Positions 1 to 8,546 are shown, counted from the stretch's first letter. The stretch: DNA of 64,000 bases from an uncultured Methanobrevibacter sp. (GCF_900314615.1 NZ_OMWA01000001.1:69546-133545); one strand, 5' to 3'. Made by a program: numbers and translations. Notes: a model not told the origin generated them from the letters alone.

Positions 1-1
1 A

Positions 2-574
2 GTATATGCCATAAAATCAGCGCTTATATTCTGCAATACCAAAAAAGGAGTTGATTTTGTTTTTAAACGCCTGAAAAAGAATGGCTATTCATCAGAAGCT
101 TTGCATGGAGACATGACTCAGAAGACCCGTGACAGGGTAATGAACAAGTTTCGAAACGGAAATGTCAGTTTCCTGGTTGCAACCGATGTGGCTGCCCGTG
201 GTCTTGACATCTCAAATCTTGATTTTATTGTCAACTATGACGTTGCCCAGAACTATGATTCATATATCCACAGAATCGGCAGAACTGCCCGTGCAGGAAA
301 AAGCGGCTGTGCTTTAACATTGGTTTCAAAAGAAGATTTTGCAAACTTTAACAATATCAATAAGCAAAGCAAAGGCAAAATCACACAAAAGAAAATTCCC
401 AGTGATGCAGAAATTGAAAACATTAAATTAAATCGAATTTTGGATGATTCATTAAATTCAATTAAAATTGATAATTTAGAAAAATATATTAAAATAATAA
501 AAAAGAAGTCTTCTGCAGATATTTCTTCTGAGAAAATAGCTGCAGCATTATTAAGGAAATTGGGTGAAAATTAA
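2..574 (+). CDS. DEAD-box RNA helicase, C-terminal part (5' end outside window)
   Basis: Only the second RecA-like domain is in the window; the frame is open from base 2, so the start lies upstream. The helicase signatures follow one another: ALIFCNTKKG (motif IV region), LVATDVAARGLDI (motif V) and YIHRIGRTARAG (motif VI, with the arginine finger). A lysine-rich tail of about 80 residues follows. The family unwinds short RNA duplexes in ribosome assembly or cold adaptation; the exact substrate cannot be told from this fragment. Its stop abuts the stop of the convergent regulator gene. Confidence 0.92.
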   Translation, partial: VYAIKSALIFCNTKKGVDFVFKRLKKNGYSSEALHGDMTQKTRDRVMNKFRNGNVSFLVATDVAARGLDISNLDFIVNYDVAQNYDSYIHRIGRTARAGKSGCALTLVSKEDFANFNNINKQSKGKITQKKIPSDAEIENIKLNRILDDSLNSIKIDNLEKYIKIIKKKSSADISSEKIAAALLRKLGEN

Positions 575-1387
575 TTATTTTCCACCATCAATAATATTGT
601 ATTTGATTTTTTCGTTCTCTAGCTCTCTTGTAAACGCTTTGCTCATATCTCCAACGCAAATTGCAAGAACATTTAAGCCTTTACGTGCCGCATTTGCACT
701 TGCTTGAGGAGCAGCAAACTCAATATCAATTGGTAAGCCTAATTTTTTAACTACTGCACGTGAAACAGTACCTGCAACAGCAACTTTATCAATAGGTTTT
801 CCAGTATTTGTTCCTTTGTCATAGACATTTTTAATGAGGTCTAAATCACATGATTTTGATCCTCCGTCTTTTATTGTTGGAACATTAATTACTGTCACTT
901 CACCAACAGCCATGTCAATAATACCTGTCAAATTGGTTAGTGCTACGTCCATATTCGCTTCAGCATCGTCTAAAACAACACCGGTAGCATTTTCTTCTTT
1001 TTTATGAGCGTATAATACTCCATTTTCCATGAATAATCCAACGATGTCATCTTTTTTAAGTTCTTCTTTTGCAATCGCTGGCCAAATGGTTTTATAATGA
1101 TTCATGGTTTCTAAAACAGAATCAGAGTATTTCCTTAAACTTATAGCATCCTTTTTAACTTTATCTATACCAGATTGAGTTATTTTGTAAGGGGACCTTC
1201 CATCTTTGGAGGTTATGTATCCAAGTTCAATTAAGGTCTTGATATTCTCAGATACTGCTTGTATGGTTATTCCTAGTTTTTCAGCCAAATCTTTTTGTTT
1301 GAGATGCGGGTCCTGCTTTGAAATTTCACTTAAAATTTGAAAATGGGTAAGTGCACCTCTTTTTTTAAATGCTTTCATCATTTTCAT
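575..1387 (-). CDS. MarR-like winged-helix regulator with C-terminal ligand-type domain
   Basis: A 270-residue protein. Residues about 10-75 form a winged helix-turn-helix (LKQKDLAEKLGITIQAVSEN, then a wing containing SPYKITQSG). The rest is an alpha/beta domain ending in a glycine/alanine-rich segment (VAVAGTVSRAVVKKLGLPID) that could bind a small ligand. It resembles uncharacterised archaeal MarR-type regulators; the target is unknown. ATGs lie at codons 1, 3 and 4. GAGGA sits directly before the first ATG, so the start at 1381 has better spacing. A TATA-like AATTTATATATAA lies in the 50-bp spacer to the DHH nuclease gene, so it may have its own promoter although it follows that operon. Confidence 0.75.
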   Translation of the reverse strand: MKMMKAFKKRGALTHFQILSEISKQDPHLKQKDLAEKLGITIQAVSENIKTLIELGYITSKDGRSPYKITQSGIDKVKKDAISLRKYSDSVLETMNHYKTIWPAIAKEELKKDDIVGLFMENGVLYAHKKEENATGVVLDDAEANMDVALTNLTGIIDMAVGEVTVINVPTIKDGGSKSCDLDLIKNVYDKGTNTGKPIDKVAVAGTVSRAVVKKLGLPIDIEFAAPQASANAARKGLNVLAICVGDMSKAFTRELENEKIKYNIIDGGK

Positions 1388-1437
1388 TCCTCAATTATAC
1401 TTGATTAATATATATTTTTAAACTTATTATATATAAA

Positions 1438-2844
1438 TTAGTTTGATAATTTCCCGGCCAGTGCATCATTGAACTGTTGGAGAAATTCATCTTTTTTGTC
1501 AATTGGAATGTATGCACCGCATGCCATGGCATGTCCTCCACCGCTTCCTCCGACATTTGATGCAATTTCACGAATGATATTTCCGAAATGAATTCCGTCA
1601 TATGAAAGCAGTCTTGAACATCTAAGTGAAATCTTAAGTCCGTCGCTGTCAGTTTGGGTAAATCCTATAATTGGTTTTTTCCAGTTGCAGTATCCTAAAA
1701 TCATTCCAGTTATTGTTCCGACGATTTCAGGTTTTATACCGTCTCCGTCAAAATACTGGAGGTTTTCCATCTCTATGATGTTGGTTTCATCGCTTTCAGC
1801 TACTCTGGCGATTGATGTTGCCAGATTATACCTATGAGTTTTGCTTACTGCTTCCAGTTCATCCAATGCAACGAAACGGTCGCCCTTCAGCACTTCCATG
1901 GCAATTTTTTCTTCGTGGTTTCTTCCGCATGCATTCATTGCGGTTGAAAATTCAGATCCGTCTCTTAAAAAACTGTTCTCATCTTCTTTGAGGAATGTAT
2001 ATGAATCTCCGATAATAAGCTGGGGAATGTACTGAACATATTTTCCCGGAACCGCCTTTGAAATCATCTCAACAAGTTTCTGGAAGAGTTTTCCTTTTTC
2101 CTGCTGTGTCAGTTCATTCAATGTTTTACGGTTATGCTTTTCATCGATTCCAAGTTCTTCTAAAATGGCCATGGTTTCGGTGGTGTTGTTTGTAATCGGC
2201 AGTTTTACATCGCTGAAATAGGATAGTGCAACAAATAACGGACGGGTATTTCTTCCATAAATGTTTATGTCATTTTCTATAAGTCCAAGGTATCCTCCGT
2301 CGATTGCATCCTGCTGGATAATCTTATTCAGTCCTTCGAAATGACCTGTCTTTGTATTCTGCATGTCTCCGATAGCTGATAAAACTCCAATCCAGCTTAA
2401 ATCAGTATAGCCGAATTGCTTGGCTAAAAAATAGCATAATCCTCCTCCGCAAACATAATAGGACCCGTCAATTCCATGATGTATCGGATTGATTTCAAGA
2501 TAGGTGTAGTCCTTATCATCTCTGTAGTCTAAATCTCTGAGGGGTGGATGGTGGTCTAGGATGATAATTTTTTGACCTTTGACTGCATTGGTATCAATGC
2601 GCTGTCCTGAACCCAAATCAGAAAAGATTGTAAGTTCATGGTCAAGTTCGATATCATCAAGGACATCTAAATTTACAAATTCAATTTCATGTTCTTTGTT
2701 TTGTCTATCTAGTATGGTTGATAAGATTGCACCTGAACAGATGCCGTCACAGTCGATGTGGGAGTATACCTTAATGTCTTCGGCATTTTTAATAATCTCA
2801 CATGCCTCGAGGTACTGTTCGTGCATTAGTTGTGGTATTTTCAT
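1438..2844 (-). CDS. DHH-family RecJ/GAN-like single-strand exonuclease
   Basis: A 468-residue DHH phosphoesterase. Metal-binding motifs are visible: HIDCDG (Asp31/Asp33), IFSDLGSG (residues 73-80) and ILDHHP (DHH at 97-99). A C-terminal DHHA1-type glycine-rich motif GGSGGGHAMACG binds the substrate. Archaeal members (RecJ, or GINS-associated nuclease) degrade single-stranded DNA or RNA at replication forks and in repair; which subtype this is cannot be decided here. Five bases separate it from the SRP19 gene upstream, so they are probably co-transcribed. Confidence 0.85.
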   Translation of the reverse strand: MKIPQLMHEQYLEACEIIKNAEDIKVYSHIDCDGICSGAILSTILDRQNKEHEIEFVNLDVLDDIELDHELTIFSDLGSGQRIDTNAVKGQKIIILDHHPPLRDLDYRDDKDYTYLEINPIHHGIDGSYYVCGGGLCYFLAKQFGYTDLSWIGVLSAIGDMQNTKTGHFEGLNKIIQQDAIDGGYLGLIENDINIYGRNTRPLFVALSYFSDVKLPITNNTTETMAILEELGIDEKHNRKTLNELTQQEKGKLFQKLVEMISKAVPGKYVQYIPQLIIGDSYTFLKEDENSFLRDGSEFSTAMNACGRNHEEKIAMEVLKGDRFVALDELEAVSKTHRYNLATSIARVAESDETNIIEMENLQYFDGDGIKPEIVGTITGMILGYCNWKKPIIGFTQTDSDGLKISLRCSRLLSYDGIHFGNIIREIASNVGGSGGGHAMACGAYIPIDKKDEFLQQFNDALAGKLSN

Positions 2845-2849
2845 ATTAA

Positions 2850-3119
2850 TCAGTTTCTTATTTCTTTAATTTTTAAACTAACTTCTTTTAACAGTTCAAG
2901 TTTTGTTCCTTCCCATTCAACAAGGACACGTCCGGATTTTTCATACCATTTGCCGGGATATGAAAATTCCTTCTGCATACTGTATTTCAAACCGAGCCTT
3001 TTAAGAGCTCTTTCGATATCGTTTAATTCCGGATCTTTAACAGCATACTCTTTTGCAATTTTACGTCCTTCTTTTAGGGATAAGTTTTTATTTAGATATT
3101 GTGGCCAGATAGTAATCAT
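2850..3119 (-). CDS. srp19: Signal recognition particle 19 kDa protein SRP19
   Basis: An 89-residue basic protein with the SRP19 pattern: an N-terminal IWPQYLN, a central RRLG-like KRLGLKY and a KYPGKW-like SYPGKWYEKSGRVLVEW. It binds the tips of helices 6 and 8 of 7S RNA and prepares it for SRP54 in co-translational targeting. The length is normal for archaea. It lies between glf (8-bp gap) and the DHH nuclease gene (5-bp gap), so it is read from the hemD-side promoter or a cryptic internal one. Confidence 0.93.
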   Translation of the reverse strand: MITIWPQYLNKNLSLKEGRKIAKEYAVKDPELNDIERALKRLGLKYSMQKEFSYPGKWYEKSGRVLVEWEGTKLELLKEVSLKIKEIRN

Positions 3120-3127
3120 TCTATCAC

Positions 3128-4222
3128 CTATTTGATTTGATTTTCAAAGATTTCCAATGCATCTTTAACGACTAAATCCATATTGTAGTATTTGTATTTG
3201 GCAAGTCTTCCTGCAAAGATGACATTTTCCTCTTTTTCCATTTCAGCTTCATATAATTTGAATTTATCCAGATATTCCTGTGTAGGATAAGGATAACATT
3301 TTTCTCCGTTGAATCCGGGATATTCTCTCATGATTGCAGTTTTTCCTTCAACTTCCTGCCATGTAAGTTTTTTAAACTCTGTAATCCTTGTAAAGTAAGG
3401 GTCATTAGGATAGTTGACAACTGCAACGTCCTGATATGAATCCTCGTCAACTATTTCATATACGAAGTTCAGGCATCTGTATAAGAGTTCTCCGTATTTG
3501 TAATCATAAAAGTAATCGATAGGGCCTGTATATATTAAGGTTTCGTAGTTGATTTTGTCAATGTAGTCCTTGTAGTCTGCCTTAAGGCCCACGTGGATTT
3601 TATCGGATTTAATCATGTTTTCACACATTTTTGTAAATCCTTCCTTAGGCATTCCCTGGTAGGTATCGGCAAAGTATCTGTCGTCATGATTGAATCTGAA
3701 CGGGATTCTTGAAATGACGCTTGAGCTTAAATTGGCAGCTGATGTTCCCCACTGCTTTTCGGTGTAGTTTTTGAAAAGCTTTTCGTAGATGTCACGGCCC
3801 GCATTTTTCAAAACCACATCTTCAGAGGATTTTACCTCATCGATATCTTCCTTGTGCTTGTCAATCCACTCTTTCATTGAATTTTCATCCAAATCCAAAT
3901 CGTAGAGTGCATTCAGGGTATCTATGCAGATTGGCATAGGTACAAGTTTTCCGTCAACATAGCTCAGGACTCTGTGAACGTAATCGTTCCATTCAGTAAA
4001 CTGTGACAAGTAATCGTGAACCTTCTTTTCATTGGTATGGTAGATGTGAGGTCCGTATTTCTGAATCAGAAGTCCGTTGTCATAAAAGTCATAGACGTTA
4101 CCTCCGATATGGTCACGCTTTTCAATAATAAGCACTTCTTCATCCAGTTCATTTGCAATTCTCTCAGCAAGTGTAAGTCCTGAGAGTCCTGCTCCTACAA
4201 TAACGTATTTATAATCCTTCAT
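3128..4222 (-). CDS. glf: UDP-galactopyranose mutase (copy 1)
   Basis: A 364-residue FAD enzyme that interconverts UDP-galactopyranose and UDP-galactofuranose, the donor for galactofuranose in surface glycans. It has the N-terminal Rossmann motif GAGLSGLTLAE, the IEKRDHIGGN FAD loop, HIYHTN and the family signature YTEKQWG. A second, clearly different copy lies at 21957-23054 in the glycan locus. GGAG with suitable spacing precedes the ATG. The gene directly follows a glycosyltransferase gene, which fits joint use in a galactofuranose-containing glycan. Confidence 0.95.
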   Translation of the reverse strand: MKDYKYVIVGAGLSGLTLAERIANELDEEVLIIEKRDHIGGNVYDFYDNGLLIQKYGPHIYHTNEKKVHDYLSQFTEWNDYVHRVLSYVDGKLVPMPICIDTLNALYDLDLDENSMKEWIDKHKEDIDEVKSSEDVVLKNAGRDIYEKLFKNYTEKQWGTSAANLSSSVISRIPFRFNHDDRYFADTYQGMPKEGFTKMCENMIKSDKIHVGLKADYKDYIDKINYETLIYTGPIDYFYDYKYGELLYRCLNFVYEIVDEDSYQDVAVVNYPNDPYFTRITEFKKLTWQEVEGKTAIMREYPGFNGEKCYPYPTQEYLDKFKLYEAEMEKEENVIFAGRLAKYKYYNMDLVVKDALEIFENQIK

Positions 4223-4227
4223 AATCT

Positions 4228-5331
4228 TTACTCCCTTGCGGTATATATGGCGGTTTCAATCGCTGTTGTCATTGAGCTCATCAGCATTCTGGTTTTTAAA
4301 TCGCCTTTATGTATTTTTTTAAGTTTGTTTACTTTTTTAAGCAGCAGTCTGTTTTCTTCTTTTGTAAATGGAGAGGTTTTCCATGTATGCATCCAGTGAA
4401 GCAGATGCGGATTGAGTGATACTGTCTGAACCTCTTTTGAAAATCCTTCAGTTTTCTTTCTGCAGTAAATGTAGGCTTCCATCAGCTCATCAAGAAGTCT
4501 AACGTTAACGTTGTTGGTAATTGACTTGTCGTTAGGCAGGTCTCTTATGTAGTAGTCGTAACTGAAGTAATTGTTGAGATATACGATTCCTTCTGCATTT
4601 AAAAGTGCTTCAAGGGTAAATGCCATGTCGTCTCCGGTAACGAACTTTTTAAAGCGCAGGTCATTGTCCATAATCAGTTCCCTTCTATAGATTTTACACC
4701 ATACTGAAGGCTGAATTTTTAAAAGGTCAGGTTCCTGCTCGATATTGTCAACACTGATTGTATCGATTGGTCCGTCTCTCGGATAGGTTACTTCCAGGGT
4801 TTTTCCGTAGAGAACCCTTTCAACGACATTGTCCCAGATGACATCTGGAATGTCAAGGAAGTTTGCAGACTCAAAGGTCTCGCCGGGATATGCGCTTTCA
4901 AGATCCGCTTCATAAGGTGAATATGATTCCTGAACATATCCTCCGTATTCGAATATTCTTTTGAAACGTGCAAATGCCAAATCAACGTCATTTTCCTTAA
5001 CGGCATTGTAAAGTCTTTCGCATGCGTCAGGAACATACCTGTCATCAGGGTCTAAAAACATGATATAGTCACCGGTTGAAGCTTCAATTCCGGTATTTCT
5101 TGGAGTATGTGCGCCTCCGCTGTTGGTTTCATGATGAATTGCACGGCAGCAATCGTATTTCTCAGCATATTCATCTATGATTTTATCAGACCCGTCGGTT
5201 GAGCAGTCGTTAACCATGATTATTTCCAGATTTTCTTTTCCGATTGTCTGATTTATAAGAGAGTCAATACCTCCTTTAAGGTGAGGTCCAACATTAAAAA
5301 TCGGTAAAATAATGCTTATTTTATCATTCAT
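4228..5331 (-). CDS. Family 2 glycosyltransferase
   Basis: A 367-residue GT-A fold transferase: an N-terminal SIILPIFNVG strand, VNDCSTDGS for the nucleotide, and the metal-binding DxD region in MFLDPDDRY near residue 95. The C-terminal half is longer than in minimal GT2 enzymes and has no clear membrane segment, so it probably works on the inner membrane face. It overlaps hemD by 8 bp at its start and is followed 5 bp on by glf. Acceptor and sugar are unknown; galactofuranose is a guess from the neighbour. Confidence 0.85.
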   Translation of the reverse strand: MNDKISIILPIFNVGPHLKGGIDSLINQTIGKENLEIIMVNDCSTDGSDKIIDEYAEKYDCCRAIHHETNSGGAHTPRNTGIEASTGDYIMFLDPDDRYVPDACERLYNAVKENDVDLAFARFKRIFEYGGYVQESYSPYEADLESAYPGETFESANFLDIPDVIWDNVVERVLYGKTLEVTYPRDGPIDTISVDNIEQEPDLLKIQPSVWCKIYRRELIMDNDLRFKKFVTGDDMAFTLEALLNAEGIVYLNNYFSYDYYIRDLPNDKSITNNVNVRLLDELMEAYIYCRKKTEGFSKEVQTVSLNPHLLHWMHTWKTSPFTKEENRLLLKKVNKLKKIHKGDLKTRMLMSSMTTAIETAIYTARE

Positions 5332-6094
5332 TGCTTTCTCTCCATCTCTTAAATAATAATTCCATCATGTCCGGAACTGTATAGGTATCCGGGTGGATGT
5401 AGGCAACATCATATTTGTCAAGAACCCTTGCAGTAATAGGACCTATTGAAACTGTAAGTAAATTGTCGTTTAACAGTTCAGCCAGTTTACGTTTGTCATC
5501 AGCTATTTTAAAGAAGTTTTCAACGGTCAGAGGGCTTGTGAATGTTATTGCATCAATCTCTTTGTTTTCAATTTTTGAGATGAGTTCTTTTACTGATTTT
5601 TCATCCATCGGAAAGAGTGACTTGTATGCTTCGGCAAGTATTATTTCATTTCCAAGTTTTTCAAGCTCTTCAGGCAAAATTGGTCTTGCAGAAGCAGTTC
5701 TTGGAATTCCTATGGTTTTTTTGGTAATTCCACGTTTTTTAAACTCTTCAATAAGTCCTTCAGCAGTGAAATCATCAGGCATCAAATCAACAGTCAGCCC
5801 ATTTTTTTCAGCCAGTTTTCCGGTTTTATTTCCGATAACTGCCAGCTTGCAGTCAAGAGTTTTAATAAAATCCGGATAGAACTTGTTTAGAGAAACGATT
5901 GTGGTTGGAGAAGTAAATATGATCCAGTCCAGGTCGTCTTTTCTGGCTACAAGATTTTTTAATGATTCGCTGTTGACAGGCTGAAGGTCAAGTGTAGGTG
6001 CCATAACGGGTGTTCCGCCCAGCTTTTCTACAATCTCACAAGCCTTTTTTGCCCTATCTTTTGGCCTAGTTATTGCAACAACAGGTTTTGACAT
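5324..6094 (-). CDS. hemD: Uroporphyrinogen-III synthase
   Basis: A 256-residue protein with the two-domain HemD pattern: an N-terminal VAITRPKDRA, a middle DWIIFTSPT and a second-domain AITFTSPLTVENF, and a C-terminal SIGPITARVL. It closes hydroxymethylbilane with inversion of ring D to give uroporphyrinogen III, the precursor of cobamides, F430 and sirohaem. It is the first gene of the minus-strand operon. The next enzyme of the branch, the C-methyltransferase, lies far away at 49729. Confidence 0.9.
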   Translation of the reverse strand: MSKPVVAITRPKDRAKKACEIVEKLGGTPVMAPTLDLQPVNSESLKNLVARKDDLDWIIFTSPTTIVSLNKFYPDFIKTLDCKLAVIGNKTGKLAEKNGLTVDLMPDDFTAEGLIEEFKKRGITKKTIGIPRTASARPILPEELEKLGNEIILAEAYKSLFPMDEKSVKELISKIENKEIDAITFTSPLTVENFFKIADDKRKLAELLNDNLLTVSIGPITARVLDKYDVAYIHPDTYTVPDMMELLFKRWRESNE

Positions 6095-6334
6095 TTTATA
6101 TTACCTTCATTAATTTATAATATTATTATTTTGTTTTTGTTAGTTTATAATCTTTGTTAATTCAAATTATGTTTTATATTGCGTTTAATGCGTCAAGCTG
6201 TTCTGATTGGAAAAACATGATTTTTTAGCATATTTTGAGTTTTTTGTGTTTATAATGTTTGGGATGAAATTCATATTTGACTTTAATGTGTGCTTGTGTA
6301 AATTTTTTTGTAGGAAGTTATTTTTTCAAAAATG
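6095..6334. other. A+T-rich spacer upstream of hemD
   Basis: No convincing gene. A short open frame on the plus strand (6207-6404) has low-complexity Phe/Leu/Lys composition, no ribosome site, and runs into the 19-bp repeat array, so I treat it as chance. The hemD promoter should lie close to 6095-6170. Confidence 0.5.
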
Positions 6335-6391
6335 TAAAATTGTTGTCATTTCGTTAAATTGTTGTAATTTGATTAAATTGTTCTTATTTTT
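6335..6391 (+). repeat. 19-bp phased repeat array A (3 units)
   Basis: Three direct units with an exact 19-bp period (starts 6335, 6354, 6373), each beginning TAAAATTG or TTAAATTG followed by TT. A TATA-like TTTATATA starts at 6410, one unit length past the end of unit 3. The HEPN-pair genes begin at 6500. Same family as arrays B to I. Confidence 0.8.
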
Positions 6392-6409
6392 ATTTTTAAA
6401 TTAGTTAAA

Positions 6410-6417
6410 TTTATATA
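6410..6417 (+). promoter_or_regulatory. TATA-like box for the HEPN gene pair
   Basis: TTTATATA followed by an A+T-rich stretch, about 80 bp before the ATG at 6500 and directly after array A. Archaeal spacing would put the transcript start near 6440. Confidence 0.5.
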
Positions 6418-6499
6418 TTTTTAAATTAAATAATTATTTGGCGGTGAATTATATTAATTCCAGTATTAGGTAGTTGAATTATAATTAAATGGTGTTTTC

Positions 6500-6820
6500 A
6501 TGTTAAATTATAAAATGGATCGGGAACATATTTTTAATCCTAATATGCCTTTCGATGACTGCGATTTAGAAAAATTTGAAAATTTTTTAACTGAATTAAG
6601 CAAAAAACATGGTTTAGGCGAAGTATATTTTAAACCAAAGAATAAACATGATTGGGATTCTATGGCTACATTCAATATTGTGGCTCCAAATGACTGGTCA
6701 TTTGAGAAAATACATAAAGTTACACACATTATTGGTGATGAATCTCTTGAATTTTCTAAAAGGGAAGGTTTAATGTATATTTTCAATAATTCATGCACTA
6801 TTCTTACTCAATTGGAGTGA
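6500..6820 (+). CDS. Small protein of unknown function paired with a HEPN protein
   Basis: A 106-residue acidic alpha/beta protein that I do not recognise. GGTG lies 5 bases before the ATG. Its stop is 4 bases before the next gene, which encodes a HEPN-type protein, so the two form a bicistron. Small protein plus HEPN is a common toxin-antitoxin layout, but the antitoxin in known pairs is usually a nucleotidyltransferase (MNT) and no GSxxxG..D motif is present here. An immunity or adaptor role is an inference from position only. Confidence 0.6.
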   Translation: MLNYKMDREHIFNPNMPFDDCDLEKFENFLTELSKKHGLGEVYFKPKNKHDWDSMATFNIVAPNDWSFEKIHKVTHIIGDESLEFSKREGLMYIFNNSCTILTQLE

Positions 6821-6824
6821 TTCA

Positions 6825-7211
6825 ATGGTTCATGCATTTGTGCCTGAACATCTATTGGATTTAGCAGATTATCTTAATAATCATCAATTCCGCTCTGAAT
6901 TATATGATCTTCAATGCATAAATAGAACTGTAATAAATAGGTTATATTTTGCCAGTTATTTGCATGCAAAAGAGTGGATATTGGTGCATGGGGAATATGA
7001 TAGTTTGGATGACTACACTGATGAATCAAGTTCTCATCTTGCTATTGTCGTTGCATTAAGAAGATTAAATCAGCATAATCTTTCAACTGATTTTTTTAAT
7101 TTCAAAGAATTAAGAAAAGATGTTGATTATGACATTGTCAAAATTATTAATGATGATGATGTAAAAAAGGCATATGAATTTGCCAATGCTATTTTTAGTA
7201 GTTTGGTTTGA
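6825..7211 (+). CDS. HEPN-domain protein (UPF0332-like), possible ribonuclease toxin
   Basis: A 128-residue helical protein. The segment INRTVINRLYFASYLHAKEW (residues 32-51) matches the HEPN helix pattern N..isRaYYAaFhaA. The end of the domain, ELRKDVDYDI (residues 95-104), matches the usual LRxxRxxADYD. R79-x4-H84 fits the R-X4-6-H catalytic motif of HEPN ribonucleases. Family members act as tRNA/mRNA nucleases or as toxin partners. The protein directly follows the 106-residue gene and lies behind 19-bp array A. Confidence 0.65.
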   Translation: MVHAFVPEHLLDLADYLNNHQFRSELYDLQCINRTVINRLYFASYLHAKEWILVHGEYDSLDDYTDESSSHLAIVVALRRLNQHNLSTDFFNFKELRKDVDYDIVKIINDDDVKKAYEFANAIFSSLV

Positions 7212-7232
7212 ATATTTTTTTTTAAAAAATTT

Positions 7233-7270
7233 TAAAATTGCTTTAACTTTGTTAAATCTCTTTAAACGTG
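7233..7270 (+). repeat. 19-bp phased repeat array B (2 units, third degenerate)
   Basis: Units start at 7233 and 7252; a weak third could occupy 7271-7289. The array lies 22 bp past the HEPN gene and about 290 bp before the flavodoxin gene. A TATA-like CATATATATCC is at 7349-7359, farther away than in the other arrays. Confidence 0.65.
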
Positions 7271-7363
7271 AAATATTGTCTTTTTCAAAAAATTTGATTT
7301 CACTTTAACATTCTAATTTTTGATTTTTCACTTAAATTTCACCTGTGCATATATATCCCAGTA

Positions 7364-7421
7364 TTTAATCAAATCAGATTTCAAATATCTGTGATGTTAA
7401 AGTAAAATCCGATTGATTAAA
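7364..7421 (+). terminator. Imperfect long inverted repeat followed by a T-run
   Basis: Arms 7364-7381 and 7405-7421 pair over about 17 bp with one bulge and one mismatch (TTTAATCAAATCAGATTT against AAATCCGATTGATTAAA), with a 23-nt loop, and TCTTTTTTG follows at 7428. It could end HEPN-pair transcription or be a short structured transcript started from the TATA-like box at 7349. I cannot choose between these. Confidence 0.4.
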
Positions 7422-7501
7422 CACAATCTTTTTTGATATAATTTCATTTTAATTCAACCTATCTTCAATATAATCAGTTCAAAAAATATTGCTCTCAGGA
7501 C

Positions 7502-7532
7502 TAATTGTTGCGAATGTAAACAATTATATATT
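7502..7532 (+). promoter_or_regulatory. Operator-like inverted repeat overlapping the flavodoxin TATA box
   Basis: TAATTGTT (7502-7509) and AACAATTA (7519-7526) form perfect 8-bp arms with a 9-bp spacer. The right arm runs into ATTATATATTAGG, the likely TATA box of the flavodoxin pair. A dyad on the TATA box is a typical archaeal repressor site. The gene starts at 7563 behind a strong AGGTGAT ribosome site. Confidence 0.5.
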
Positions 7533-7562
7533 AGGATATTCTAATTTAAATTAGGTGATAAA

Positions 7563-8027
7563 ATGAGCAATGTATTAGTAACTTACTTTTCAGCCAGCGG
7601 AGTAACCCGAAATGTTGCCGAAAAAATTGCTGGTGAAAACGGATATGATATTTTTGAAATTAAACCGGTTGAAAAATACACTTCTGCCGATTTGGACTAC
7701 ATGGACAAAAATTCCAGATCAACAATCGAGATGAACGACAAATCATTCAGACCTCCAATAGAAGAAACATGTGACGTTTCAGCTTATGATACTGTAGTAA
7801 TAGGCTTTCCGGTATGGTGGTATACCGCACCTACAATCATAAACACATTCATAGAAAGCGTTGATTTGAACGGAAAAACCATCAAGGCATTCTGCACATC
7901 CGGAGGATCCGGAATCGACAAATGCGTAAGCGACCTTCAGAATACTTATCCTGAACTTGATTTTGCAAAAGGCATGAGATTCATGGGTAATGTCTCAAAA
8001 GCAAAGGAATGGATTGAAAATGAGTAA
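7563..8027 (+). CDS. Flavodoxin
   Basis: A 154-residue flavodoxin fold protein. The N-terminal VLVTYFSASGVTRNVAEKIA is the FMN phosphate loop. IGFPVWWYTAPTIINTFI and FCTSGGSGI are the flavin-contacting loops of the short bacterial and methanogen type (flavodoxin_4-like). It carries electrons or reduces quinone-like compounds under low iron or oxidative stress. Its last 8 bases overlap the next gene, so translation is probably coupled. A dyad covers its TATA box, which suggests repressor control. Confidence 0.85.
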   Translation: MSNVLVTYFSASGVTRNVAEKIAGENGYDIFEIKPVEKYTSADLDYMDKNSRSTIEMNDKSFRPPIEETCDVSAYDTVVIGFPVWWYTAPTIINTFIESVDLNGKTIKAFCTSGGSGIDKCVSDLQNTYPELDFAKGMRFMGNVSKAKEWIENE

Positions 8028-8535
8028 AAAAGTAGTCGTAATAAGCTCATCTCCAAGAAAAGGCCAGAACTCAGATACATTATGTGATGAGTTTGTAAAA
8101 GGAGCAATTGACGGCGGAAACGATGCTGTAAAATATTTCCTGGAAGACATTGAATTTTCATCATGCAAGGCCTGCTACAAATGCAAGACTCCTGAGATGA
8201 AGTGTTTTCAGGATGACGGCATTGCTGAAATTCTTGATGACATGATGGCTGCTGATGTAATCGTCTATGCGACTCCTGTGTATTACTTTGAGATGTGCGG
8301 AACCCTTAAGATGTTTTTCGACAGATGCTATCCTATATTCAGACACCTTGAAAACAAGGATTTCTATATCATAATGGCAGCCGGAAGTTCCTGCGGTGAT
8401 GCATTGACCGGACTTAAAAGCTTTATAGGATTTGCCAAAAATCCGACAATTAAAGAAGTATTTGAAGTATTAGGTAATGTCAAATCACAAGGAGATGTGC
8501 TTAAAAAAGTATATGATGCAGGTAAAAACTGTTAA
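8020..8535 (+). CDS. Iron-sulfur flavoprotein (Isf / NADPH-dependent FMN reductase family)
   Basis: 171 residues from the ATG at 8020. An upstream in-frame ATG at 7990 lies deep within the flavodoxin gene, and MSKKVVVISSSPRKGQNS is the natural family N-terminus. SSPRKGQNSDTL binds the FMN phosphate. The compact cysteine motif C-x2-C-x2-C-x6-C in SSCKACYKCKTPEMKCF is the cluster-binding signature of methanogen iron-sulfur flavoproteins, which reduce O2 and H2O2. With the overlapping flavodoxin gene it likely forms a redox or oxidative-stress operon. Confidence 0.82.
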   Translation: MSKKVVVISSSPRKGQNSDTLCDEFVKGAIDGGNDAVKYFLEDIEFSSCKACYKCKTPEMKCFQDDGIAEILDDMMAADVIVYATPVYYFEMCGTLKMFFDRCYPIFRHLENKDFYIIMAAGSSCGDALTGLKSFIGFAKNPTIKEVFEVLGNVKSQGDVLKKVYDAGKNC

Positions 8536-8546
8536 AAAATAGAATT

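Noticed and set aside
575..1387. The regulator as controller of the 19-bp arrays
   Set aside because: Nothing in the sequence links it to the arrays; it has no array at its own promoter and is next to housekeeping genes.
6207..6404. 65-codon plus-strand frame
   Set aside because: Phe/Lys-rich low-complexity translation, no ribosome site, and it overlaps repeat array A.
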